NCBI GenBank assembly: GCA_013287135.1
Contig: JABDEK010000004.1
Location: 1 to 64,000 of the forward strand
Source: Acidobacteriota bacterium
GTDB taxonomy: Bacteria; Acidobacteriota; Terriglobia; Acidiferrales; UBA7541
Direction of reading: 5' to 3'
Length of the DNA: 64,000 bases
Position 1 is the stretch's first letter; each line of letters starts with the position of its first letter. Position numbers and translations under genes: made by a program. The notes under the pieces are model-generated. The model worked only from the letters and a program-made list of their open reading frames with translations. It was not told the origin of the DNA and made no database searches. This document shows, one piece after another, positions 1-8,157 of this stretch.

Positions 1-713
1 GGCGTGCTGTAGCCGGCTTCCATAGCAGCGTGTGTGACCTTTGCTCCCTCTGCGAGTAGGCGCATCGCCTGCATCAACCGAAGTTGCTGACGCCATTTCC
101 CGAAAGTCATTCCGGTTTCTTCCTGAAAGCGTCTCTCTATCGTACGCTTGCCGGCACCTACGCCTTTGCAGATCTGAGTAAGAGTGCGTTGGTCGCCAGG
201 GTCTGAAAGCAATACGCCGGCTACTCGGAGAGCTCGGGAATCCGATGGGTTGGGAAGCTGCAAAGAGACGGTCTGAATCGTTTCCAGTTGATCCACGATG
301 AGATCAATTAAGTGGCGTTGCCGCCGGTCTTTTCTGTTCCAGGTCGCAACGGTACAGGCCCGGAGAATCAGTTCCCTTAGCAACGGCGATACGTTTACGA
401 CGCAACAGCTCCGCGGCAAAGGTTTCACCAAGCGTGGCTTCAAGTAGAGCGTGCGCATCGAGACCATCCCTGACATTGTGATGGTGTGCGGAAGTGTAGC
501 CGGGATCCATACGGCGCGGTCGGTAGGCACCACCCACGCACTGTCACTGGCGCGGACAGTCATAACCCCGCGTGACGCGTAAACGAGTTGATCGCGACCG
601 TGAACATGCAACGGGATTACGTGGCCCGCAGGATAGTCGCGACGGAGAGTCGTAATCTCAGTATGGCCGGGCGCGCCGGGATCAGAACGTTCGGTTTGAC
701 GCTTTTGGGACAC
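1..713 (-). CDS. AraC-family transcriptional regulator, 3' end cut by the window edge
   Basis: Reading the minus strand from a GTG at 713 gives an open frame that runs off the window at position 1 (about 237 codons). A TGA lies four codons upstream, so GTG is the likely start. The N-terminal half is a cupin-like sensing domain (HVIPLHVHGRDQLVYASRG, then WVVPTDRAVWIPATLPH). The C-terminal half is an AraC helix-turn-helix domain (TLTQICKGVGAGKRTIERRF, then GMTFGKWRQQLRLMQAMRLL). Family knowledge says such proteins bind DNA and respond to a small ligand. It diverges from the methyltransferase at 804, which it may regulate (inference). The last part of the second helix-turn-helix is missing. Confidence 0.85.
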   Translation of the reverse strand, partial: MSQKRQTERSDPGAPGHTEITTLRRDYPAGHVIPLHVHGRDQLVYASRGVMTVRASDSAWVVPTDRAVWIPATLPHTITMSGMVSMRTLYLKPRLVKPLPRSCCVVNVSPLLRELILRACTVATWNRKDRRQRHLIDLIVDQLETIQTVSLQLPNPSDSRALRVAGVLLSDPGDQRTLTQICKGVGAGKRTIERRFQEETGMTFGKWRQQLRLMQAMRLLAEGAKVTHAAMEAGYST

Positions 714-803
714 TCTTTGTCACAATATCGAAAGAACGCAAGCGCATCAATAGCTAATCTGTCCATGGCTGAAGTAATTCGAGCGCTTATGAATGCGCAC
801 ACG

Positions 804-1364
804 ATGAATAGATTCCATCACTGGTACTGCCGGTCGTCTGTATGGAAGCGCAGGATCGAGACCGAACTAATGCCTTGGGCGTTAAACGGCGCAACGCTCC
901 TAGAGCCAGCGCTTGAAATCGGTCCAGGACCGGGAATCACCACAGAATATTTGAGAGCAAGAGTTCAATCGTTAACGGCGCTCGAGCGTGATGCAGTTCT
1001 GGCGAACCACCTTGGTCAACGGTTCCGCAGAACCAATGTGCGAGTCATCGAAGGAGACGCGACCGCCATGCCGTTTGAAAACGGTTCTTTCCGGGGCGTG
1101 TTTTGTTTCACGATGCTACACCACGTGCCATCCGCAGCGCTGCAAGACCGCCTGGTCGCCGAAGCGTTTCGCGTCCTCGCGCCCGGCGGAGTATTCCTGG
1201 GGACCGACAGTCGAATGAGTTTGCGCATGAAGCTATTTCATTGGTTCGACACCATGGTGATTGTCGATCCCCAGACTTTTCCCATGCGCCTCCGGCGAGC
1301 AGGCTTCACGGACGGACGCGTCGAGCTTTCGGAAAGCGCGTTTCGTTTTTGTGCAAGACGGTAA
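804..1364 (+). CDS. Class I SAM-dependent methyltransferase
   Basis: The protein carries the SAM-binding glycine motif LEIGPGPG, an acidic residue after strand 2 (ALERD), the motif EGDATAMPF and the LHHVPS segment of Methyltransf_11-type enzymes. It is about 186 aa if it starts at the ATG at 804 (MNRFHHWYC); in-frame ATGs at 765 and 789 are alternatives. The frame is open back to 588, but that part overlaps the divergent AraC gene and looks non-coding. The substrate is unknown. The protein ends FRFCARR shortly after the conserved core, so it is slightly short for the family. No strong ribosome binding site decides the start. Confidence 0.75.
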   Translation: MNRFHHWYCRSSVWKRRIETELMPWALNGATLLEPALEIGPGPGITTEYLRARVQSLTALERDAVLANHLGQRFRRTNVRVIEGDATAMPFENGSFRGVFCFTMLHHVPSAALQDRLVAEAFRVLAPGGVFLGTDSRMSLRMKLFHWFDTMVIVDPQTFPMRLRRAGFTDGRVELSESAFRFCARR

Positions 1365-1392
1365 ATCCCAAGAAGCAACGAGGAGGGAAACA

Positions 1393-1932
1393 ATGAGTGA
1401 TTCGCGACTTTCAACGTGGTTGAAGATCTTTCTGCTCATCGCTATCGCAGCCTGTTCTTGCAGCGTGTCACCGACGGCATTCGCTAGTCCAGAAGTGGCT
1501 TCAGCCAACCCGGAAAGCCGGCAGATGGATTTCTGGTTGGGCGACTGGACGGTGACCTACCCCGGAATGACAGGCCGCGCAAACAGCAAAGTTTACGTCG
1601 AACTCGACAACTGCATGATCGTGGAGAACTGGGATGGCGGAAAAGGCCATCGCGGCAAAAACATGTTCGCTTACAGTGACGATGACAAGAACTGGCATGG
1701 AATGTTCGCGGATAATCAAGGCCGCGTACACACGTTCGAGGGAAAAGTCGTGAATGGATCCGGCGAGTTCACCGGGCCGAGCCGCGGCTCGAACGGAGAA
1801 ACGGTCTTAAACCGAATTAAGATAGTGCGCATAAATGCGAATAAGGTGGAACAGTCGTGGGAGAAATCAACGGATAATGGCACCACGTGGACCATGGAAT
1901 TTCATGGAGAATACATGCGGAAAAATCCTTGA
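1393..1932 (+). CDS. Secreted DUF1579-like lipocalin-type protein
   Basis: The start at 1393 is supported by a strong AGGAGGG ribosome binding site. Residues 1-32 form a signal peptide (KIFLLIAIAACSCSVSPTAFA). The mature part begins near MDFWLGDWTVTYPGMTG, a pattern shared with DUF1579 and similar small beta-barrel proteins in which an opening WxxGxW motif precedes alternating strands. Length is 179 aa. The function is unknown; the fold suggests binding of a small hydrophobic ligand outside the cytoplasm. It is followed 31 bp later by a secreted carboxylesterase in the same direction, so the two may be co-transcribed. Confidence 0.7.
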   Translation: MSDSRLSTWLKIFLLIAIAACSCSVSPTAFASPEVASANPESRQMDFWLGDWTVTYPGMTGRANSKVYVELDNCMIVENWDGGKGHRGKNMFAYSDDDKNWHGMFADNQGRVHTFEGKVVNGSGEFTGPSRGSNGETVLNRIKIVRINANKVEQSWEKSTDNGTTWTMEFHGEYMRKNP

Positions 1933-1963
1933 TTGTCAGGCTGGCTGCAAAGAGGTGCTAATC

Positions 1964-3583
1964 ATGCTCCGTCATTTCTCGTGGATTTTACCTTGCTTGA
2001 TCGTTTTCGTTCTCGCCAACCCAGTCGCTTCATTCGTCTCCGGGAGTTCTCAGCCTCCGATTGTCACGCTAGAAACGGGGGTTCTCGAAGGCACGCGTTT
2101 CGGTTCCGCGCCCAACGAAATTGCATTCCTTGGCGTGCCATACGCAGCACCACCCATTGATGGCTTACGCTGGAAGCCGCCACAGCCTTCGGAAAAGTGG
2201 AACGGCACGCGCAAGGCGACCGAATTCGGCGCGGCGTGTGCACAGCTTCCGGCAGGCTGGCTCCACATGCCTGCGTGGAATGAAGACTGCCTATTTCTGA
2301 ATATTTGGACGACGCAACTTGATGCGAAGGCGAAAAGGCCGGTCATCGTTTATTTTCACGGTGGAGGAAATACCAACGGTTTTAGCCAGATGACTCCGCT
2401 GGGGCCCACGCTTGCGCGTCTGGGCGTCGTAGTCGTAAGCGCAAATTATCGCCTAGGCCCGCTGGGATTTTTTGCGCATCCCGCGTTGACTCAAGAATCT
2501 GAACATCGCTCTTCCGGCAATTATGGTCTTCTCGATCAACTGCAAGCCCTGAAATGGTTGCACGAAAATATTTCGCCATTGGGAGGCGATCCCAATCGGA
2601 TCACCGTGATGGGCCAGTCCGCGGGAGCGTATGACATCTGCATGCTTATGGCGTCTCCGTTGGCCACGGGATTGTTTCAGGGCGCGATCATGGAAAGCGG
2701 AGAGTGCCAGAGCACGCTGATCGAAGACATGCGCACTCCAATCCACTACAACGGAATCTCCGGCACCGGCGAAGCCGCAGGCGAACAGTTGGCTAATGAC
2801 TTGGGAGTCACGGATGGTCCGGATGCCTTGCAAAAGCTCCGCACCGTTTCTGCTGATCAGATATTAAAGGCTTGGAGCAAAGATCAAGTGGGATTTGACG
2901 GTATGGTGGATGGGTGGGTAGTCCCGGAGCAGCCTGCGAAGATTTTTCTCGAAGGCAGACAACTTCAGGTACCCATGATTGTGGGCAGCAATGCTGATGA
3001 AGCAACTGTGCTCGGCAACAACGATGTAAAAACTCTCCAGCAATATAAGAAGTATTTGCAGGCGGACGCCGGTAAGTATGCGGACCAGGAATTTCAAGCT
3101 TACCCTGCGGCCTCAGACGCCGATGTTCTGGTGCGCTACTTGCAACTACAGAATGATTTCTTTGCATACGGCGCGTACTCAGTATCTCGAGCGATGACGC
3201 ACGCCAATGAAAAAGCCTATCTGTACTACTTCACTTACGCGGAAACAGGTAAGCGGGCGAACCTTGGTGCGTATCACGGCGAAGAACTGATGTTTTTGAG
3301 CGATGTATTTCGGCCTGATTGGGAGCACAACCGAGACGACGAAAAGTTAGGGGAAGCGATACGCGCGTACTGGACGCAGTTCGCCAAATTCGGGAATCCG
3401 AATGGTTCAAGCCTGACCGCGTGGCCCGCGTATGATCCGCACGTAGAGCAATGTCTCGAACTCGGCCGCACAATTGTCGCTCGCCCAATTCGACACCAGT
3501 CTCAGCTTCAGGTCCTCGAACATATAAATAAGCAAATCTTCGCGGAAACGGCGAACACCCAGCAGGAACCCAGGAAAAATTAA
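1964..3583 (+). CDS. Secreted type B carboxylesterase
   Basis: This 539-aa alpha/beta hydrolase has the hallmarks of the carboxylesterase type B family: NEDCLFLNIW near residue 107, the oxyanion loop YFHGGG, the nucleophile elbow GQSAGA, the acidic residue in NADEAT and the catalytic histidine in AYHGEEL. An N-terminal hydrophobic segment (SWILPCLIVFVLANPVASF) predicts export. The start at 1964 follows an AGAGGTG ribosome binding site; the frame is open further upstream but overlaps the preceding gene. Family members hydrolyse carboxylic esters; the substrate here is unknown. Its stop overlaps by 4 bp the stop of the convergent aldo/keto reductase gene. Confidence 0.88.
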   Translation: MLRHFSWILPCLIVFVLANPVASFVSGSSQPPIVTLETGVLEGTRFGSAPNEIAFLGVPYAAPPIDGLRWKPPQPSEKWNGTRKATEFGAACAQLPAGWLHMPAWNEDCLFLNIWTTQLDAKAKRPVIVYFHGGGNTNGFSQMTPLGPTLARLGVVVVSANYRLGPLGFFAHPALTQESEHRSSGNYGLLDQLQALKWLHENISPLGGDPNRITVMGQSAGAYDICMLMASPLATGLFQGAIMESGECQSTLIEDMRTPIHYNGISGTGEAAGEQLANDLGVTDGPDALQKLRTVSADQILKAWSKDQVGFDGMVDGWVVPEQPAKIFLEGRQLQVPMIVGSNADEATVLGNNDVKTLQQYKKYLQADAGKYADQEFQAYPAASDADVLVRYLQLQNDFFAYGAYSVSRAMTHANEKAYLYYFTYAETGKRANLGAYHGEELMFLSDVFRPDWEHNRDDEKLGEAIRAYWTQFAKFGNPNGSSLTAWPAYDPHVEQCLELGRTIVARPIRHQSQLQVLEHINKQIFAETANTQQEPRKN

Positions 3584-4482
3584 AGTGTAGGAAGCTTACG
3601 GCTGGAGCCCAGCGGAAAAGCGGCGTCGATACGCGCAATCTCGGCTTCCGTGAGATGGAAACTGCCGGCCCCGGCATTTTCGGCGGCGTGTGGCGGGTTA
3701 GACGCCTTCGGAATCGCAAAAACAGATGGCCGCCGTACCAGAAACCTTAGCGCGACCTCGCGAGGGGTAGCGTTGTGTGCGGCGGCTATCTCCTGAAGTA
3801 CGCGCCCTCCCGCAGTTCGCGATCCGGGGAAGCGGCAGTGTCCAAACGGGCTGTAAGCCACCACCGCGGCGCCATGCTTTTCACACCACGGAATCACCCC
3901 GTGCTCGATATTCCGTTGCTCCAGGTTATACAGAACTTGGTCGCACGCCGGATGTCCAGCGCCCGCGATCTGGCGCACTTCTTCCAGAGCGGAAAGGTCG
4001 AAATTGCTGACGCCCCAGGAGAGAATTTTCCCTTCACGCCGCAACTGCTCGAAGGCCGCTATCGTTTCGGACAGCGGATGCGAGCCTCGCCAATGCACGA
4101 GGTAACAATCCAGCCGGTCAGTATTCAAACGGGCGAGCGAGCCTTCGCAAGCAAGGATCGTACCGGCGCGAGAAGCATTGTGGGGAAGAACTTTAGACAC
4201 GAGAAATACTTCATCGCGCCTGCCGGCAATTGCTTCGCCTACGATTTCCTCGGCTTCGCCGGATCCGTACATCTCCGCAGTGTCTATGTGATTCATCCCC
4301 AAATCGAGGCCCAGGCGCAGAGCGGCGATCACGCCGGCGCGGTCTCCACTTTCGATGTACCACGTTCCTTGACCGATTACAGAGACCTCGCGTCGCGTTG
4401 TTCCAAACTGCCGCCGTTCCATTCCTTTACCACCTGCGGGATTTGTTTCAGATCTTTTCGTGCTCGTCCCAGTTGCTCTCAT
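3580..4482 (-). CDS. Aldo/keto reductase
   Basis: This 300-aa NADPH-dependent oxidoreductase of the AKR superfamily has the full tetrad: Asp67 and Tyr72 in [10 protein letters not shown], Lys97 in VSKVLPHN and His130 in YLVHWRG. The C-terminal cofactor segment FAIPKASNP is present. The ATG at 4482 overlaps the TGA of a decayed upstream DJ-1/PfpI gene as ATGA, which supports this start. An internal ATG at 4422 (MERRQFG), preceded by AGGTGG, is an alternative that better fits the usual family length. The substrate cannot be inferred. Confidence 0.9.
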   Translation of the reverse strand: MRATGTSTKRSETNPAGGKGMERRQFGTTRREVSVIGQGTWYIESGDRAGVIAALRLGLDLGMNHIDTAEMYGSGEAEEIVGEAIAGRRDEVFLVSKVLPHNASRAGTILACEGSLARLNTDRLDCYLVHWRGSHPLSETIAAFEQLRREGKILSWGVSNFDLSALEEVRQIAGAGHPACDQVLYNLEQRNIEHGVIPWCEKHGAAVVAYSPFGHCRFPGSRTAGGRVLQEIAAAHNATPREVALRFLVRRPSVFAIPKASNPPHAAENAGAGSFHLTEAEIARIDAAFPLGSSRKLPTL

Positions 4483-4735
4483 GATGCTGTCACCGTCCCC
4501 GCCTTGCCTCGAGATTGTTCGAACAGTTTGATCATTTCACGATTGAATGCGGGTATGTCGCCGGCCTTGCGGCTAGCCACAAGATTACTATCAACAACCA
4601 CTTCTTCGTCAACCCATCCGGCCCCAGCATTCTCCAGATCAGTCTTCAGCGAAGGCCACGATGCGATCCTTTCGTCCGCGCGCTTCGCCGGTCTCAATAA
4701 CGGTCCAGGGACCGTGGCCTATACGCCTTCCATTT
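4479..4735 (-). pseudogene. Decayed DJ-1/PfpI-family protein, N-terminally truncated and frameshifted
   Basis: The C-terminal end of a PfpI-type protein is readable in two frames. One frame gives [16 protein letters not shown], the region after the family's catalytic cysteine. A second frame takes up the homology at [19 protein letters not shown], then [16 protein letters not shown]. The switch lies near 4680-4690. Upstream, the nucleotide-elbow cysteine and the whole N-terminal half are absent, with the VOC gene only 40 bp away. The stop overlaps the aldo/keto reductase start (ATGA), so the two were probably once a translationally coupled pair. Confidence 0.72.
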
Positions 4736-4775
4736 CGAGATTTTGAACCCAATTTGTTGATGGTAAACTTCGCGC

Positions 4776-5156
4776 ATGATCAACGGAGCGCACGTCCTGC
4801 TATACAGTGCTGACGCGGAGGCGGACCGAAATTTCTTCCGCGACGTTCTAAGGCTGAAGTCAGTAGACGCTGGACACGGTTGGTTGATTTTCGCGCTCCC
4901 GCCCGCGGAAGCGGCATTGCATCCGTCTGAGGGAAGCAGCCGGGGAGACGAGCATGCCATGCTCGGTGCCGAGCTTTACTTTATGTGCGACGACCTAAAG
5001 GCAACCGTTAAAATGCTGAAGGATAAGAATGTCGCCTGCGGGCCAGTCAGCGACGAGCGCTGGGGAACAAAGACGACTATACGCTTACCCAGCGGCGGAG
5101 AAGTGGGTCTTTACCAGCCTAAGCACCCTGTAGCCTATAATCTTAATTCCAAGTAG
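4776..5156 (+). CDS. VOC-family (glyoxalase/bleomycin-resistance fold) protein
   Basis: This 126-aa protein has the paired beta-alpha-beta-beta-beta layout of the vicinal oxygen chelate fold. It opens with a strand INGAHVLLYSADAEADRNFF, has a central AELYFMCDD and ends RLPSGGEVGLYQPKHP. The end corresponds to the SGGEVGLYQP strand common in this group. A metal-binding role is possible but the ligands are not certain. The gene stands alone between the decayed PfpI gene and the infC promoter. The ribosome binding site is weak. Confidence 0.75.
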   Translation: MINGAHVLLYSADAEADRNFFRDVLRLKSVDAGHGWLIFALPPAEAALHPSEGSSRGDEHAMLGAELYFMCDDLKATVKMLKDKNVACGPVSDERWGTKTTIRLPSGGEVGLYQPKHPVAYNLNSK

Positions 5157-5210
5157 TACTCTTTGGATGAGCTTGTTTGAGCGGCAGTTATTCAGCCCGA
5201 AGATACAGGC

Positions 5211-5241
5211 TTGCAGCAGAGCCTCTTAGCCGTGCTATAAT
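5211..5241 (+). promoter_or_regulatory. Probable sigma-70 promoter of the infC operon
   Basis: A perfect TATAAT lies at 5236-5241 with TTGCAG at 5211-5216. The 19-bp spacer is longer than ideal, so the -35 assignment is uncertain. Transcription would start near 5248, giving a leader of roughly 90 nt before the proposed infC start. Confidence 0.5.
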
Positions 5242-5334
5242 TTTTGACCCGCGCCTCCCATTAGGCTTTTCTGACGTTGGGAGCGAGGGAAAGCGGGCAG
5301 CGAACAAGATTTCGCAGGTCCGGGGGGTGAGTTT

Positions 5335-5910
5335 ATCGCAGAACGGGGTGGGAGTAGTGGTCTAAAAGTAAACGAGCGAATTCGCGCTCGGGAAGTTCGC
5401 GTAGTGGACGAAGACGGGAATCAGCTTGGCGTGATGACCCTGTTCGACGCGATGAAGACGGCGCGAGAGGCCGGGCTAGACGTAGTGGAGATTTCGCCGA
5501 ACGCCGTGCCGCCTGTTTGCAAGATTGTGGACTACGGCAAGTTCTTATACGAAGCCAACAAAAAAGCGCACGAAGCCAAAAAGCATCAGAAAAGTTCGCA
5601 CATTAAAGAAGTGAAGTTCCGGCCTTCTACTGCCGAACACGATTATCAAGTTCGCAAGAATCAGATCATACGGTTCCTTGGCGAAGGTTACAAAGTGAAG
5701 GCCATGATCTTTCACCGTGGCCGGGAAATGGCGCACCAGGACGTCGGCCGCGCCAAAATGGACCGGCTGATGAAAGACATTGTGGACCACGCGCAAGTGG
5801 AATTCGGACCTCGGATGGAAGCCAATATTTTGCTGGCGCTGTTGGCGCCGAAGAAAGGCGCATCCTCCGCGGCTCCATCGACGCGTCCCGCGGCAGGTGG
5901 GCAGGCTTAG
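5335..5910 (+). CDS. infC: Translation initiation factor IF-3, probable ATC start
   Basis: The protein matches IF-3 throughout: NERIRAREVRVVDEDGNQLG, VEISPNAVPPVCKIVDYGKF, the basic linker, then KEVKFRPSTAEHDYQVRKNQ and the C-terminal domain. IF-3 prevents subunit joining and proofreads initiator tRNA. Between an in-frame TGA at 5272 and the conserved N-terminus there is no ATG, GTG or TTG. The next GTG (5404) would delete the conserved NERIRAREV segment. An ATC at 5335, preceded by GGGGGTGAG, is the best start and gives 191 codons. Non-AUG initiation of infC is an established autoregulatory device in other bacteria; its presence here is inferred. Confidence 0.93.
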   Translation: MAERGGSSGLKVNERIRAREVRVVDEDGNQLGVMTLFDAMKTAREAGLDVVEISPNAVPPVCKIVDYGKFLYEANKKAHEAKKHQKSSHIKEVKFRPSTAEHDYQVRKNQIIRFLGEGYKVKAMIFHRGREMAHQDVGRAKMDRLMKDIVDHAQVEFGPRMEANILLALLAPKKGASSAAPSTRPAAGGQA

Positions 5911-5958
5911 TTCCGCAGCTGAATTGCAACGCTGCCAAATCGGATGGAAGAGGAAATT

Positions 5959-6177
5959 GTGAAGAAGAACAAAAAGAAGAAATTGAAAACACATCGCGGC
6001 GCAGCCAAGCGCTTCAAGATCACTTCGACTGGGAAGATTATGCGCTGGCATTCGGGCAAGCGACACTTGTTGGGCACCAAGAAGCCCCGCCGCATGCGCA
6101 AACTGGCAAATGCGGTGGTCGTGAGTCCGTCGGACGTACGCAACATTCGGCTGGCGTTGCCGTACGGCATCGAATAG
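5959..6177 (+). CDS. rpmI: 50S ribosomal protein bL35
   Basis: The protein shows the bL35 signature KTHRGAAKRFKITSTGKIMR followed by SGKRHLLGTKKPRR. The GTG at 5959 follows GAGGAAA at good spacing and gives the expected size of 72 aa; the ATG at 5944 in the same frame is an alternative that would add five residues. The C-terminus (VVVSPSDVRNIRLALPYGIE) is a little longer than in many bL35 proteins. It lies between infC and rplT, the conserved order. Confidence 0.93.
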   Translation: MKKNKKKKLKTHRGAAKRFKITSTGKIMRWHSGKRHLLGTKKPRRMRKLANAVVVSPSDVRNIRLALPYGIE

Positions 6178-6422
6178 TTGTTGCGACCGCGCGAAAGCGC
6201 GAAGAATTTCTACCGTGTTAGGCAGAGCGTAACGGGTGCCTGCCGGCCGGTTGCTTCAGCGATAAACAAATCGCGCGAGCGTAACAGCGGTTCTACGAGA
6301 CAAACCCGTCCCGCTATCCCGCAGAACTTCGCGGCTGGCTGGCCACGTTTGTCTCCCCGTGTTGTAATGGACCCCAAATTTTAGCGATTGCGCCTTAATG
6401 CCGCGCAATAGGAGATCAAGCT
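6178..6422 (+). promoter_or_regulatory. Structured rpmI-rplT intergenic leader
   Basis: This 245-bp gap without a gene is unusually long for a ribosomal protein operon. It contains a GNRA-capped hairpin (CGCGC-GAAA-GCGCG at about 6188-6201), a long-range perfect 9-bp pairing GAGACAAAC (6297-6305) with GTTTGTCTC (6347-6355), and inside it a CCGC/GCGG hairpin. In other bacteria, L20 binds an mRNA leader in this operon and represses it. A comparable role here is inference; no published L20-site consensus was matched. Confidence 0.4.
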
Positions 6423-6842
6423 ATGCCTCGAGTTAAACGTGGGACAAAACGTCGTGCGCGGCGCAAAAAACTGCTGAAGCACGCCAAGGGATTTTTCCTC
6501 ACAAAGGGAAAACTCTATCGGTCGGCCAAAGAAGCTGTGAACCGCTCGTTGCGGTACACCTATCGTGACCGTCGAGTCCGCAAGCGCGATTACCGCACAC
6601 TGTGGATTCAACGCATCGGCGCCGCCGCTCGCAACAACGGCATTACCTACAGCCAATTGATTCATGGACTGAAAGTGGGTGGCATCGAGCTGGACCGGAA
6701 AATCTTGGCGGACATGGCCGTGAACGATGCGGATGGATTTACCGCTTTGGTCGCGTCGGCGAAGCAGCATGTTGCGAAAGCTCCCGGGGATGCGAAGTCG
6801 CACGCGAAGCCGGAACACGTCCGCCACCGCGACGAAGGCTAA
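6423..6842 (+). CDS. rplT: 50S ribosomal protein bL20
   Basis: The start [20 protein letters not shown], the basic N-terminal helix, and [20 protein letters not shown] and [20 protein letters not shown] are all characteristic of bL20. The protein is 139 aa, with about 20 extra basic residues at the C-terminus ([21 protein letters not shown]) compared with the usual 117-120 aa. An AGGAGAT ribosome binding site precedes the ATG. Confidence 0.96.
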   Translation: MPRVKRGTKRRARRKKLLKHAKGFFLTKGKLYRSAKEAVNRSLRYTYRDRRVRKRDYRTLWIQRIGAAARNNGITYSQLIHGLKVGGIELDRKILADMAVNDADGFTALVASAKQHVAKAPGDAKSHAKPEHVRHRDEG

Positions 6843-6977
6843 TTAGCTCAATGATTTTGTAGCGGCGGCGTTCAGGCTGGCGTATTTTCTGTGTGCAGCG
6901 GCAGCAAGCGCCCACGGCTAGTGCGAGTCCGTTGTTTGATTGGGCGGCGAAATGTGTGCAACACGCATACTTCCTAG

Positions 6978-8081
6978 ATGACAACGAGCGATCCTACTGC
7001 GCAAACCCTTGAGCAGCTTGGCGTGAAGACGCTCGAAGCCGTCGGGGAAAAGTTTGCGGAACTGCGCCAGCGATTCGACGACCAATCGTCTCTTCATTTC
7101 TCGAACCGCGAAAATTGGCAAGTCTTTTTGGTCAAATGGACGGGCCGCAAATCTGGAGTTCTGTCACAAATCACGAATAACTGGTTGAAGATGGCGTCGC
7201 CGGAGCTAAAGCCTGTCGTGGGGCAAGAACTGAACAAGCTCAAGGCGCATGTAGAGTCCATCATCGCGGAGCGTCAGCGAGCGATCGAAGCCGCATCCGA
7301 ACAATCGGCCGCCGCGCGCGATAAAATCGATCTTTCGCTCCCGGGCATCGAGCGTTCTTTCGGTACACGACACCTGATCCGGCAAACATTCGAAGAACTC
7401 CAGCAAATTTTCATTGCCATCGGATTCAGCGTGGTCCAAGGGCCTGAAATCGAGACCCCTTACTACAACTTCGAAGCGCTTAACATTCCTGAGCATCATC
7501 CCGCGCGCGATAACATGGACACCTTTTATATCGAGGGTGTGCGGAATAGTCATCTGCTGCGCACGCACACCTCGCCCATGCAGATTCGCACGATGGAAAA
7601 AGAGAAACCGCCGGTTCGCATCGTGGTGCCGGGGAAAGTGTATCGCCGCGATAATCCGGACGCGACTCACGGCTACATGTTTCATCAGATCGAAGGCCTC
7701 GCGGTGGACACCGACATCACTTTCTGCGATTTCAAAGGCACGGTGGAATACTTCGCGCGCGAATTTCTGGGACCAAAAACTAAAACGCGCTTGCGGCCAA
7801 GTTATTTTCCTTTCACTGAGCCGTCCGCCGAAGTGGACGCCACCTGCCACGTGTGCGGTGGGAAAGGCTGCCGCGTTTGCAAATTTTCAGGATGGATCGA
7901 ACTTTTTGGCGCCGGCATGGTGAATCCCGCGGTGTACGGCTTTGTGAAATACGATCCCGAGCGGCTTTCAGGCTTTGCCTTCGGCATGGGTGTGGATCGC
8001 CTGGCCATGATGAAGTACGGCGTCACCGAGGTGCCGCTACTGTTTCAGAACGATTTGCGTTTCTTGCGGCAGTTTCCCTAG
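6978..8081 (+). CDS. pheS: Phenylalanine--tRNA ligase alpha subunit
   Basis: This 367-aa protein has the N-terminal coiled-coil, then the class II catalytic core: HPARDNMDTFY, RTHTSPMQIRTM (motif 2 region), VYRRDNPDATHGYMFHQIEG, and motif 3 FGMGVDRLAMMKYG. A CHVCGGKGCRVCKFSGW segment lies just before motif 3. It forms the alpha2beta2 enzyme with PheT that charges tRNA-Phe. The 135-bp gap from rplT contains no gene; the ribosome binding site is not obvious. Confidence 0.96.
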   Translation: MTTSDPTAQTLEQLGVKTLEAVGEKFAELRQRFDDQSSLHFSNRENWQVFLVKWTGRKSGVLSQITNNWLKMASPELKPVVGQELNKLKAHVESIIAERQRAIEAASEQSAAARDKIDLSLPGIERSFGTRHLIRQTFEELQQIFIAIGFSVVQGPEIETPYYNFEALNIPEHHPARDNMDTFYIEGVRNSHLLRTHTSPMQIRTMEKEKPPVRIVVPGKVYRRDNPDATHGYMFHQIEGLAVDTDITFCDFKGTVEYFAREFLGPKTKTRLRPSYFPFTEPSAEVDATCHVCGGKGCRVCKFSGWIELFGAGMVNPAVYGFVKYDPERLSGFAFGMGVDRLAMMKYGVTEVPLLFQNDLRFLRQFP

Positions 8082-8157
8082 AGCGCGATCTATACGCAGC
8101 GACCCGGCCGAGACACAACACTGGAATTCTCACGAGTTTTGGACTGAGCTTCAAACC

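Noticed and set aside
588-803. N-terminal extension of the methyltransferase
   Set aside because: It overlaps the divergent AraC gene, whose cupin and start are well supported on the other strand.
3775-4746. 323-codon open frame opposite the aldo/keto reductase
   Set aside because: It is the antisense shadow of the AKR and PfpI sequences, with no recognisable motif.
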